In this document: positions 5,942 through 11,685 of the stretch, one piece after another | Layout of the letters: every line of letters starts with the position of its first letter | Numbering within the stretch: the first letter of the stretch is position 1 | Assembly (NCBI GenBank): GCA_003242315.1 | Contig: QGUY01000115.1 | Coordinates: forward strand, 1 to 11,685 | Origin: Bacteroidota bacterium | GTDB taxonomy: Bacteria > Bacteroidota > Bacteroidia > Cytophagales > Cyclobacteriaceae | Direction of reading: 5' to 3' | DNA length: 11,685 nucleotides | Program-made: the position numbers and the translations under genes | Notes under the pieces: model-generated | What the model was told of the DNA's origin: nothing | Databases searched by the model: none | What the model saw: the letters and a program-made list of their open reading frames with translations, nothing else

Positions 5942-6925
5942 CTATTTTCTTAGGTCTTCGATCTGCGCTGCAAAGTAAGCCTTTTTTTGCGGGAACTTCC
6001 AAATGAGCTTCTTAAGCACCTCAATGGCGCGTTCCTTCTTACCCTGGTTAACAAGAATTTCGACAAGGGTCTCACTGACGAGGTGGTCACCGAATTCCCC
6101 GGCCTTGACCTGGCTCAGGTCATCATTGGAGACGGCAGCGGCCCTGCTTCGAATGCTGGAGATCGATGGACTCGCGTTAATGAATTCATCTATGATCTCG
6201 AGCTGCTCCTGTTGCCGTTCACTTGCCGGAGCGAGTTTTTTTTTTGACTGCTCAATGGCGTCAAGGATCAGGTCATCCGGACTTGCGGCGTTTTTTTTTT
6301 GACCCGAACTCTTCTTCGGCTGCTCGCTTTCTGCACTTGCGGCCTGCTGTTGATGCTGCGCGTTGAGCGCACGCGCGAGTTCGATGATGCGTTGCGCCTT
6401 GGCTCTGCCCGGCTTGCGCCCTACACGCCCCCTGGGCTTCTTAGGTTCTGTTGCGACAGGTGGCGTTTCAGGTTGTTCTGGTTCAGTTGATGTAACTTCT
6501 TCTGTTTGCGCTTCAGCCTGAGCTTCAGCGATGCGCGCCGATTCTGCTTCAAAGAGATTCTCAAAATTTTGTCGCAATTCATGCAAGCGATTCAACTCGT
6601 TCATTACATCCTCGGCGACTGCATGCTCTTCCACTACCTCACCAACGGGTGCGGCGGCGGGTATGTCGCCCTCGGTTACGCGCGGCGTGTGTATGCGTGT
6701 CATGATGTCCTTAAGCACGGCGCGATCACCTGCATGTACTGCAGCACGTTGCAGATCTGCCTGCTCGGTTGGAAGATGATGATCTTTGCTCAGTCGCGCG
6801 GCCAGTACATGTAACACCTGACTGTACGGATACGCTTCCTTCAGCGCCTGTATCTGCCAGGCATCTTCCTCTGTACTGCTCAGGTAACCGTGGAGGATCT
6901 TAATGAACTGGTTTTTGGTTTGCAT
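5942..6925 (-). CDS. TPR-like protein with a low-complexity basic centre, function unknown
   Basis: A 327-residue protein. A TTG at 6955 would extend it by ten residues, but the ATG at 6925 (MQTKNQFIKILHGY) gives the N-terminus I expect for this Bacteroidota family. The N-terminal 80 residues form helical pairs (EAYPYSQVLHVLAARL is TPR-like). The centre, about 100-240, is low complexity: Ala/Glu/Gln-rich, then a very basic stretch near 162-176 (KPRGRVGRKPGRAK), then Lys/Ser. The C-terminus (about 281-327) holds a clear TPR-like unit (VSETLVEILVNQGKKERAIEVLKKL) ending in AYFAAQIEDL. No signal peptide or membrane helix. It lies 23 bp after lptE and 3 bp before secG, so an envelope or secretion role is plausible by context only. 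Two A10 tracts lie in the coding strand. Confidence 0.85.
   Translation of the reverse strand: MQTKNQFIKILHGYLSSTEEDAWQIQALKEAYPYSQVLHVLAARLSKDHHLPTEQADLQRAAVHAGDRAVLKDIMTRIHTPRVTEGDIPAAAPVGEVVEEHAVAEDVMNELNRLHELRQNFENLFEAESARIAEAQAEAQTEEVTSTEPEQPETPPVATEPKKPRGRVGRKPGRAKAQRIIELARALNAQHQQQAASAESEQPKKSSGQKKNAASPDDLILDAIEQSKKKLAPASERQQEQLEIIDEFINASPSISSIRSRAAAVSNDDLSQVKAGEFGDHLVSETLVEILVNQGKKERAIEVLKKLIWKFPQKKAYFAAQIEDLRK
6236..6245 (-). repeat. A10 tract (coding strand) in the TPR-like gene, second in reading order
   Basis: Ten consecutive T on the plus strand, read as A10 and translated as Lys-Lys-Lys. Losing one A leads to a TAG about 17 codons on; gaining one leads to a TGA about 6 codons on. 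Either would remove the C-terminal TPR-like unit. The annotated frame itself is intact. Confidence 0.85.
6291..6300 (-). repeat. A10 tract (coding strand) in the TPR-like gene, first in reading order
   Basis: A second run of exactly ten A in the coding strand, 55 bp from the other. Losing one A leads to a TGA about 7 codons on (after Arg-Met-Thr); gaining one leads to a TGA about 6 codons on. Slippage here would yield a protein of about 220 residues. Confidence 0.85.
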
Positions 6926-6948
6926 GACTTCTAAAAATAGGGCAAAAA

Positions 6949-7476
6949 TCACCAATTGGCAACCGAGGCGTTGAATATGTCGTTAACCAGTCGCTCAAAT
7001 ATTTCTCTGACATAAGCGTCCTCTACATCGCTCAGATTTTGGTCGTTCGGGAAGTCCTTATAGAAGGAAAAAGTCTTGTCTCGAAAGCTCTTCGTTTCGT
7101 CAGTGGTATCAGTGTAAGAAATCCTGACGGTGATGGTAAGTCGGGTCATTGATGCCGGATTATAGTCATCAGGTTGACCCGTTGCCACCGGTGCGATCTG
7201 ACTCAGCCTGTACCCGGTTATTTCACCACTCATCTGAAGTTCGCCGCCTTCCCGAACGACCGAGAGCTTTGTGTTCTGCACAAAGTAATTTTTCAATGCA
7301 TTGGTAAAGTCCTGTCCCATATTGGCAGGACCCATATCTGCATTATTGTAAATATCTTCAATAGTAATCGTGCTAGCCTGCGTTCCTCCGCCGGTGAACG
7401 AATACACACCGCATCCGCCCAGAACTGCGGCGAGTGTGAGCAGCGCAACAGCAGACCAAAGTTTACTCAAGGTCAT
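6949..7476 (-). CDS. lptE: LPS-assembly lipoprotein LptE
   Basis: A 175-residue lipoprotein. The N-terminus has a short hydrophobic signal ending in VLGGC, with the lipidated Cys at residue 22. The following GVYSFTGGG is the usual start of Bacteroidota LptE. LptE plugs and assembles the LptD beta-barrel that inserts lipopolysaccharide into the outer leaflet of the outer membrane. Later segments (QDFTNALKNYFVQNTKL, ITGYRLSQIAP, TITVRISYTD) fit the alternating helix and strand pattern of the family. Its ATG lies inside the end of the sigma-54 activator gene (14-bp overlap), so translation of the two is probably coupled. The Bacteroidota proteins are much diverged from E. coli LptE, so the symbol rests on lipobox, size and neighbourhood. 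Confidence 0.87.
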   Translation of the reverse strand: MTLSKLWSAVALLTLAAVLGGCGVYSFTGGGTQASTITIEDIYNNADMGPANMGQDFTNALKNYFVQNTKLSVVREGGELQMSGEITGYRLSQIAPVATGQPDDYNPASMTRLTITVRISYTDTTDETKSFRDKTFSFYKDFPNDQNLSDVEDAYVREIFERLVNDIFNASVANW

Positions 7477-8710
7477 ACTGTTTTATTTTTCGGTAGAGAG
7501 TACGCTCCGATATACCGAGGTCGCGCGCGGCGTACTTGCGCTTGTTGTTGTTTTTGCGGAGAGCCCGCACGATCAACTCGCGTTCTTTCTTTTCGATCGA
7601 TAGTGAATCGTCGTCTTCTGTTTCGTGAGTTATGTCCTGAATCTCTTCCTGCTCTACCGGGTTCGCATGCACCTTGAGCAAAACGGGTTCCGGGGCACTC
7701 TTATGCGCTTCGTGCTCGATGCCATCGAAAAGCTGCGGATGGTCTTTCACAAGCTGGCCGCCTTTGCCCTGGTTGTTGTAGATATCGAGAACGAGCTTCT
7801 TCAGGTCCACCATGTCGCGCTTCATGTCGAAGAGCACTTTGTAAAGAAGGTCGCGTTCGCTGATCGCATCTTTTTCTGCAGCCGATGAAGGTAAGAGGGC
7901 GGGAAGATTGCTTTCCTGCGGAAGATATTGCTTCAACGTGGCTGCGTCGATAACGCGGTCGCCTGTCGACAACACTGAAATCTGTTCCACCAGGTTTTTC
8001 AACTGCCGAATGTTGCCCGGGAAGCGATATTGAAGCAGGAGCTCCCGCGCATCATCGGTAAGCGTCACCGGCTTAACGCGATATTTTTCGGCGAAGTCGC
8101 CCGCAAACTTGCGGAACAACAAATCGATATCGCTGCCGCGATCCCGGAGAGGAGGGACGTAAATGGGCACCGTGCTCAACCTGTAGTACAGGTCGATACG
8201 GAATTTTCCTTCTTCAACCTTTTGCATGAGGTTGATATTCGTCGCCGCAACGACGCGGACGTCCGTCTTAAGCACCTTCGATGAACCCACACGGATGAAT
8301 TCACCGTTTTCCAGAACGCGCAGCAGTCTTGCTTGCGTACCCAGCGGCATTTCGCCGATTTCATCCAGGAAGATGGTACCTCCGTTGGTTACTTCAAAAT
8401 AGCCCTTCCGTGAATCGTATGCACCTGTAAAAGATCCTTTTTCGTGTCCAAACAACTCCGAGTCGATAGTTCCCTCGGGAATCGATCCGCAGTTGATGGC
8501 AATGAACTGTCCGTGTTTGCGTGGGCTGAGGTAGTGGATAATCTTGGAAAACGATTCTTTACCACTTCCGCTTTCTCCTGTGATAAGCACCGACATGTCA
8601 GTCGGGGCCACCTGCATCGCTACCCTAACCGCATTGTTCAGCAACGGCGAGTTGCCGATAATGCCGAATCTTTGTTTTACACTCTGTATGTCAGCATCTG
8701 TGATCGTCAT
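7463..8710 (-). CDS. Sigma-54-dependent transcriptional activator without sensory domain
   Basis: A 415-residue bacterial enhancer-binding protein. The AAA+ domain starts almost at the N-terminus (residue 15 or so): Walker A GESGSGKE near 45-52, the sigma-54-contact loop as GSFTGA near 92-97 (usual form GAFTGA), Walker B IFLDEIGE near 113-120, and the sensor/arginine-finger part FRIDLYYRL near 170-178. A charged linker of about 100 residues follows, then a Fis-type helix-turn-helix at about 385-413 (KRKYAARDLGISERTLYRKI). There is no receiver, PAS or GAF domain, so activity must be set by a partner protein or by its level. The ATG at 8710, two bases after the miaB stop, is preferred to the TTG at 8716. 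The gene lies between miaB and lptE. Its targets are unknown; a sigma-54-like promoter exists at 4718. Confidence 0.95.
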   Translation of the reverse strand: MTITDADIQSVKQRFGIIGNSPLLNNAVRVAMQVAPTDMSVLITGESGSGKESFSKIIHYLSPRKHGQFIAINCGSIPEGTIDSELFGHEKGSFTGAYDSRKGYFEVTNGGTIFLDEIGEMPLGTQARLLRVLENGEFIRVGSSKVLKTDVRVVAATNINLMQKVEEGKFRIDLYYRLSTVPIYVPPLRDRGSDIDLLFRKFAGDFAEKYRVKPVTLTDDARELLLQYRFPGNIRQLKNLVEQISVLSTGDRVIDAATLKQYLPQESNLPALLPSSAAEKDAISERDLLYKVLFDMKRDMVDLKKLVLDIYNNQGKGGQLVKDHPQLFDGIEHEAHKSAPEPVLLKVHANPVEQEEIQDITHETEDDDSLSIEKKERELIVRALRKNNNKRKYAARDLGISERTLYRKIKQYDLE

Positions 8711-8712
8711 AG

Positions 8713-10158
8713 TCAAACCGCATTTCCAATAAGCGTCGCCCCGGTGCAGTGTTCAACTCGCACCTGGACATATTCACCTTTCACAAAATTCTTTCTCGGA
8801 AACACCACAACTTTATTTGCGGAGTTTCTACCCTGGAGGAATTCTTCCGACCGTTTCGACGGCCCTTCAACCAGCACGGTGAACGTTTTGCCCACATCAG
8901 CGCGATTGCGTTCGAGACCGTGAGCGGATTGCTTCGCGATAATCTCGTTCAGCCGTTGCTTTTTTGTTTCCGCCGGCACATCATCTGCGAATCTCTTCGC
9001 AGCAGGCGTGCCCGGACGCTCTGAGTAGGCGAACATATAGGCGAAGTCGAAGCGTACGGCATCCATGAGGGTCAGCGTATCGCGATGATCCTCTTCGGTC
9101 TCGCTGCAAAATCCTGCGATGAAGTCCGACGACAAGCCGCAGTCTTCTCCCAAAATCTCACGGATTCTTCTGATCTTTTCCAGATACCATTCGCGCGTAT
9201 AGCCGCGATTCATCATCTCGAGTATCCGCGTGCTTCCGCTCTGAACGGGAAGATGGATGTATTTGCAGATATTTTCGTACCGCGCCATCGTATACAACAC
9301 ATCATCCGTGATGTCCTTCGGGTGCGACGTCGAAAATCGCACGCGCAGGTCGGGATGAATCCGTGCAACGCGTTCCAGCAGATGGGCAAATGTCACCACC
9401 TCGGATGCATTGCCTTTTTCGATTCTCGATTTGGCGTTTGCCTCCGGTGACCACTTGTAAGAGTCGACATTCTGACCCAGGAGCGTCACTTCCCGGTATC
9501 CGCTTTCGAAAAGTTTGGTTGCTTCCGAAACGATGGATTCAGGATCGCGACTGCGCTCGCGTCCGCGCGTGAAGGGCACTACGCAGAAGGTGCACATGTT
9601 GTCGCAACCCCGCATGATCGAAATGAAGGCGGTAACGCCATTCGAGTTCAATCGAACCGGACTGATGTCGGCATACGTTTCTTCCCGCGAGAGAAATGTG
9701 TTTACGGCGCGTCCACCCTCATCGGCCTCACCGATCAGCCGGGGCAAGTCGCGATATGAATCCGGGCCTGCCACGAGGTCTACGAGCTGTTCCTCCTCCA
9801 GCAGCTGGGCCTTCAGGCGCTCAGCCATGCAGCCAAGAACGCCAACCAGCATGCCCGGTCTCTTTTTCTTGAGCCCCTGGATGTGGTCGAGCCGGTTCCG
9901 GACGGTTTGTTCCGCCTTTTCCCGGATGGCACACGTGTTCAGGAAGACGACGTCGGCTTTATTGATGTCGGAAGTCGTATCAAAACCTTCCTTAGCGAGT
10001 ATGGAGGCCACGATCTCGCTGTCGGAGAAGTTCATCTGGCAACCGTAACTCTCGATGTAAAGCTTGCGCTGTTTTCCGGTGTGGGTCTCCCGGGTCACCC
10101 CAGGGGCAGCTTCGGGGGCCGCCTCATATAATCCAATATCTCCCAGCAAATCCTCCAT
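8713..10158 (-). CDS. miaB: tRNA-2-methylthio-N6-dimethylallyladenosine synthase MiaB
   Basis: A 481-residue radical-SAM methylthiotransferase that converts i6A37 to ms2i6A37 in tRNAs reading UNN codons, which stabilises codon-anticodon pairing. The N-terminal UPF0004 domain shows its three cluster cysteines, C40 (ESYGCQMN), C76 (LNTCAIRE) and C110 (LGCMAER). The radical-SAM motif CxxxCxxC is C185, C189 and C192 (RGCDNMCTFC). The C-terminal TRAM domain occupies about residues 424-481 and includes EGPSKRSEEFLQGR. The N-terminus has about 30 extra residues before the first domain, usual for Bacteroidota. It is the first gene of the leftward operon; a perfect -7 box lies at 10179-10186. The downstream sigma-54 activator starts two bases after its stop. 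Confidence 0.98.
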   Translation of the reverse strand: MEDLLGDIGLYEAAPEAAPGVTRETHTGKQRKLYIESYGCQMNFSDSEIVASILAKEGFDTTSDINKADVVFLNTCAIREKAEQTVRNRLDHIQGLKKKRPGMLVGVLGCMAERLKAQLLEEEQLVDLVAGPDSYRDLPRLIGEADEGGRAVNTFLSREETYADISPVRLNSNGVTAFISIMRGCDNMCTFCVVPFTRGRERSRDPESIVSEATKLFESGYREVTLLGQNVDSYKWSPEANAKSRIEKGNASEVVTFAHLLERVARIHPDLRVRFSTSHPKDITDDVLYTMARYENICKYIHLPVQSGSTRILEMMNRGYTREWYLEKIRRIREILGEDCGLSSDFIAGFCSETEEDHRDTLTLMDAVRFDFAYMFAYSERPGTPAAKRFADDVPAETKKQRLNEIIAKQSAHGLERNRADVGKTFTVLVEGPSKRSEEFLQGRNSANKVVVFPRKNFVKGEYVQVRVEHCTGATLIGNAV

Positions 10159-10178
10159 AAAAACACACTTCAGGGACG

Positions 10179-10186
10179 CAAAAATA
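10179..10186 (-). promoter_or_regulatory. -7 box TATTTTTG of the miaB operon
   Basis: A perfect match to the Bacteroidota TAnnTTTG -7 element, 20 bases upstream of the miaB ATG. No good TTG box is found at the -33 distance; the palindrome at 10208-10220 occupies this area. Confidence 0.6.
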
Positions 10187-10207
10187 CAAACTTTTAGTCT
10201 TTCGCCG

Positions 10208-10220
10208 TGACATCTTGTCA
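10208..10220. promoter_or_regulatory. Palindrome TGACA-TCT-TGTCA, possible operator
   Basis: Two perfect 5-base arms flank TCT, and GCC/GGC outside them extend the symmetry with a single-base bulge. It lies 22 bp upstream of the miaB -7 box, about where the -33 box and RNA polymerase contacts would be, and 75 bp upstream of the carbonic anhydrase ATG. The arms use the same TGTCA/TGACA words as the inverted repeat at 4671-4697. Confidence 0.4.
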
Positions 10221-10294
10221 GGCAGTTTTACCCTTTGCGTGGGTAGATAATAAAAATTCCGGGATGTGCTAGATTGGCAGAAAAATAACACGAT

Positions 10295-10807
10295 ATGGCA
10301 TTGATCCGTTCCGTAAGGGGATTCACACCGCGCTTTGGCCAAAACTGCTTTCTGGCAGAAACCGCCGTCGTGGTGGGCGAGGTGGTTATGGGCGACAACT
10401 GTACTGTTTGGTACAACGCAGTGGTTCGGGGTGATGTGCACTCCATAACGATTGGCAATAACACGAACATCCAGGACGGGGCGATTATTCACTGCACCTA
10501 CCAGAAGGCCCGGGTCGTGATCGGAAACAATGTCTCCATTGCCCATGGCGCAATTGTTCATGGCTGCACGGTGGGCGACAACGTCCTGATTGGTATGGGC
10601 GCCATAATCATGGATCACGCCGAGATCGGCGAGAACTCGGTGATTGCCGCGGGAGCAGTGGTTCTTGGAGGTACTAAGGTTGAACCGGGCAGTATCTACG
10701 GAGGCATGCCCGCCCGGAAATTGAAGGACATCGGGGAGGAGATGAGGGAGACGATCCGGCGTACGGCGATGAATTACCCGATGTATGCCGGATGGTATCG
10801 GGAATAG
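10295..10807 (+). CDS. Gamma-class carbonic anhydrase family protein (left-handed beta-helix)
   Basis: A 170-residue protein made of hexapeptide repeats (for example VVIGNNV, CTVGDNVLIG, AEIGENSVIA) that fold into a left-handed beta-helix and trimerise. The three zinc ligands are present as H66 (IIHCT), H84 and H89 (IAHGAIVHG), with the expected spacing, and the active-site R45, D47, Q60 and D61 match Arg59, Asp61, Gln75 and Asp76 of archaeal Cam. The acidic proton-shuttle loop of Cam is missing (V48 in place of Glu62), so it belongs to the short CamH/YrdA-like subgroup. That group hydrates CO2 in some members and is of unclear activity in others. It is divergent from miaB with 136 bp between the starts. 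I would not assign a symbol. Confidence 0.93.
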   Translation: MALIRSVRGFTPRFGQNCFLAETAVVVGEVVMGDNCTVWYNAVVRGDVHSITIGNNTNIQDGAIIHCTYQKARVVIGNNVSIAHGAIVHGCTVGDNVLIGMGAIIMDHAEIGENSVIAAGAVVLGGTKVEPGSIYGGMPARKLKDIGEEMRETIRRTAMNYPMYAGWYRE

Positions 10808-10828
10808 GGGCAGAGGCAGAATGTGAAC

Positions 10829-10842
10829 GATCGTAGACGATC
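10829..10842. other. Inverted repeat GATCGT-AG-ACGATC after the carbonic anhydrase gene
   Basis: Two perfect 6-base arms with a 2-base loop lie 22 bp after the stop at 10807; outer CAGA/TCTG words could extend the hairpin. There is no following T tract, so a normal intrinsic terminator is not supported. Confidence 0.3.
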
Positions 10843-10927
10843 TGCGTCTGCACCTGCGACAGCGACTTTCTTACCCGACGGAGACCACCCTATGGGGTCA
10901 TTAAAACCTCAATTTCCATAGTATGGT

Positions 10928-10935
10928 TATATTTG
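10928..10935 (+). promoter_or_regulatory. -7 box TATATTTG of the OmpH-like gene
   Basis: A perfect TAnnTTTG element 22 bases before the ATG at 10958. No clear -33 TTG was found at the expected distance. Confidence 0.6.
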
Positions 10936-10957
10936 CGGCTACTCAAACTTAAACCGA

Positions 10958-11575
10958 ATGAAAAATCTATCCCTGGCCCTCAACGGCGTTCTTCTTGTTG
11001 CCGTCGCCATCCTTTACTTCCTGCATTTTTCGAACAGTTCCAACTCTGGTCAGGGTGGGTCCGCATTGACATCCGGGGAGAAACCGCTCATCGCCTTCAT
11101 CAACGCCGATTCCGTGTTGAAACACTACAAATACCTTGACGTCAAACGCAAGGAATTGGAGGAAAAGACGAAAAAAATGGAGCAGGAGTACCGCGCCCGG
11201 ACGGAAGGACTCCAAAATGAAATCAATAACTACCAACGGAACGTGGGCAACATGACGCTCTCCCAGGTGCGGGCCGTTGAGGAAGACCTCCAGAGAAAGC
11301 AGCAAAACCTGCGGCTGTACGAGCAGTCGCTCACCCAGGAGCTTATGGCTGAAGAGTCCAAACTCAACAAGGAGCTTTACGACCGCGTCACCGCCTTTTT
11401 AAAGAAATACGGGCAGACCCATGGCCTTCATATCGTCCTGAAGTTTGACCCGACGAGCGATGTACTGTTCGCAGGCGACTCTCTTGACATCACCAGCGAC
11501 GTGATCCGCGGCCTCAACGAGGAATATGACAAGCAGGACGGAGTTAAAGCCCCGTCCGACTCCACAACACGCTGA
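10958..11575 (+). CDS. OmpH/Skp-family protein with uncleaved N-terminal membrane anchor
   Basis: A 205-residue protein. One hydrophobic helix spans about residues 7-23 with no convincing signal-peptidase site, followed by a Ser/Gly linker (25-40). The family start LIAFINADSVLKHYKYL lies near 44-60, and a long charged coiled coil runs from about 62 to 140, as in Skp, whose trimer arms grip unfolded outer-membrane proteins in the periplasm. The last part (HIVLKFDPTSDVLFAGDSLDIT) returns to the beta strands of the body. The anchor predicts a periplasmic chaperone tethered to the inner membrane rather than soluble. An own promoter (10928) and 150 bp of upstream spacing suggest it is transcribed separately from the carbonic anhydrase. 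Skp-like chaperone activity is inferred from the family. Confidence 0.9.
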   Translation: MKNLSLALNGVLLVAVAILYFLHFSNSSNSGQGGSALTSGEKPLIAFINADSVLKHYKYLDVKRKELEEKTKKMEQEYRARTEGLQNEINNYQRNVGNMTLSQVRAVEEDLQRKQQNLRLYEQSLTQELMAEESKLNKELYDRVTAFLKKYGQTHGLHIVLKFDPTSDVLFAGDSLDITSDVIRGLNEEYDKQDGVKAPSDSTTR

Positions 11576-11607
11576 TTCCCGGCACAAATAACCCATGCAA
11601 TGTACGA

Positions 11608-11628
11608 CCGGTTTTCGCCGAAAGCCGG
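11608..11628. terminator. Hairpin after the OmpH-like gene
   Basis: CCGGTTTTC and GAAAGCCGG pair over 9 positions (one T-G wobble on the plus-strand RNA) around the loop GCC. It lies 33 bp after the OmpH stop. The T run after the stem is missing, so termination strength is doubtful. Confidence 0.35.
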
Positions 11629-11643
11629 CAGGTGGCATTGCGC

Positions 11644-11651
11644 TATATTTG
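11644..11651 (+). promoter_or_regulatory. -7 box TATATTTG in front of a possible next gene
   Basis: Identical to the box before the OmpH-like gene and 16 bases upstream of an ATG at 11668. It implies that a new transcription unit starts just inside the window edge. Confidence 0.5.
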
Positions 11652-11667
11652 ATTCTTCCGGTGAACT

Positions 11668-11685
11668 ATGATAGGTCGATTCTTA
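11668..11685 (+). CDS. Possible start of the next gene (six codons)
   Basis: The ATG at 11668 opens a frame reading M-I-G-R-F-L to the window edge, preceded by a perfect -7 box at 11644. Too short to identify; the call rests only on the promoter and the ATG. Confidence 0.4.

Noticed and set aside
6926..6955. TTG start adding ten residues to the TPR-like protein
   Set aside because: The ATG at 6925 gives the N-terminus expected for the family; the extension is hydrophobic and lies in the lptE gap.
8711..8716. TTG start of the sigma-54 activator overlapping the miaB stop
   Set aside because: The ATG six bases downstream costs only two residues and has normal spacing; nothing favours the TTG.
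1..11685. Defence island, prophage, transposon or RNA gene
   Set aside because: No transposase, integrase, nuclease, toxin-antitoxin pair, tRNA or rRNA could be recognised on either strand; nearly all coding space is taken by core genes.

Overview
The window looks like a chromosomal, mostly core-genome segment of a Bacteroidota bacterium, probably of the Cytophagales. This rests on three things. Several genes are preceded by the TAnnTTTG -7 box of the Bacteroidota primary sigma factor. The set of housekeeping genes (miaB, a sigma-54 activator, lptE, a TPR-like protein, secG, groESL, gamma-carbonic anhydrase, a membrane-anchored OmpH) is typical of that group. Ribosome-binding sites are weak throughout. 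The assignment is inference from the sequence alone; no database was searched.

Layout. Positions 1-1670 (+) hold the 3' part of an OPT-family transporter, cut by the window edge. A small TerB-like gene (1671-2048, -) abuts it tail to tail with no base between the two stop codons. Next comes a gene-free gap of about 515 bp. It holds a long perfect inverted repeat, a 200-bp array of 7/8-base units with two superimposed higher-order periods (22 bp, then 15 bp), two small patches of unrelated heptamers, and the groESL terminator. groEL and groES form a leftward operon (2564-4495). The 348-bp gap to the right is a divergent promoter region with a good sigma-54-type promoter pointing right, a near-miss one pointing left, a 10-bp direct repeat and an 8+8 inverted repeat. 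A rightward gene of unknown function (4844-5581) follows, and it too meets its right neighbour, secG, stop codon to stop codon with no gap.

From 10158 leftwards to 5582 runs a tightly packed operon: miaB (tRNA ms2i6A modification), a sigma-54 activator without a sensory domain, lptE (LPS export to the outer membrane), a low-complexity/TPR-like protein with two A10 tracts, and secG (protein translocation). Spacings are -14 to +23 bp. Its promoter region is shared divergently with a gamma-class carbonic anhydrase (10295-10807, +). An OmpH/Skp-like protein held by an uncleaved N-terminal membrane anchor follows (10958-11575, +), and the first six codons of another gene may close the window.

Taken together, the genes concern protein folding (GroESL), envelope biogenesis and secretion (LptE, SecG, OmpH/Skp-like) and a translation-quality enzyme (MiaB). 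I found no defence system, CRISPR array, transposase or RNA gene. The points most worth a second look are the control region between groES and the unknown gene, the heptamer array, and the paired homopolymer tracts in the TPR-like gene.
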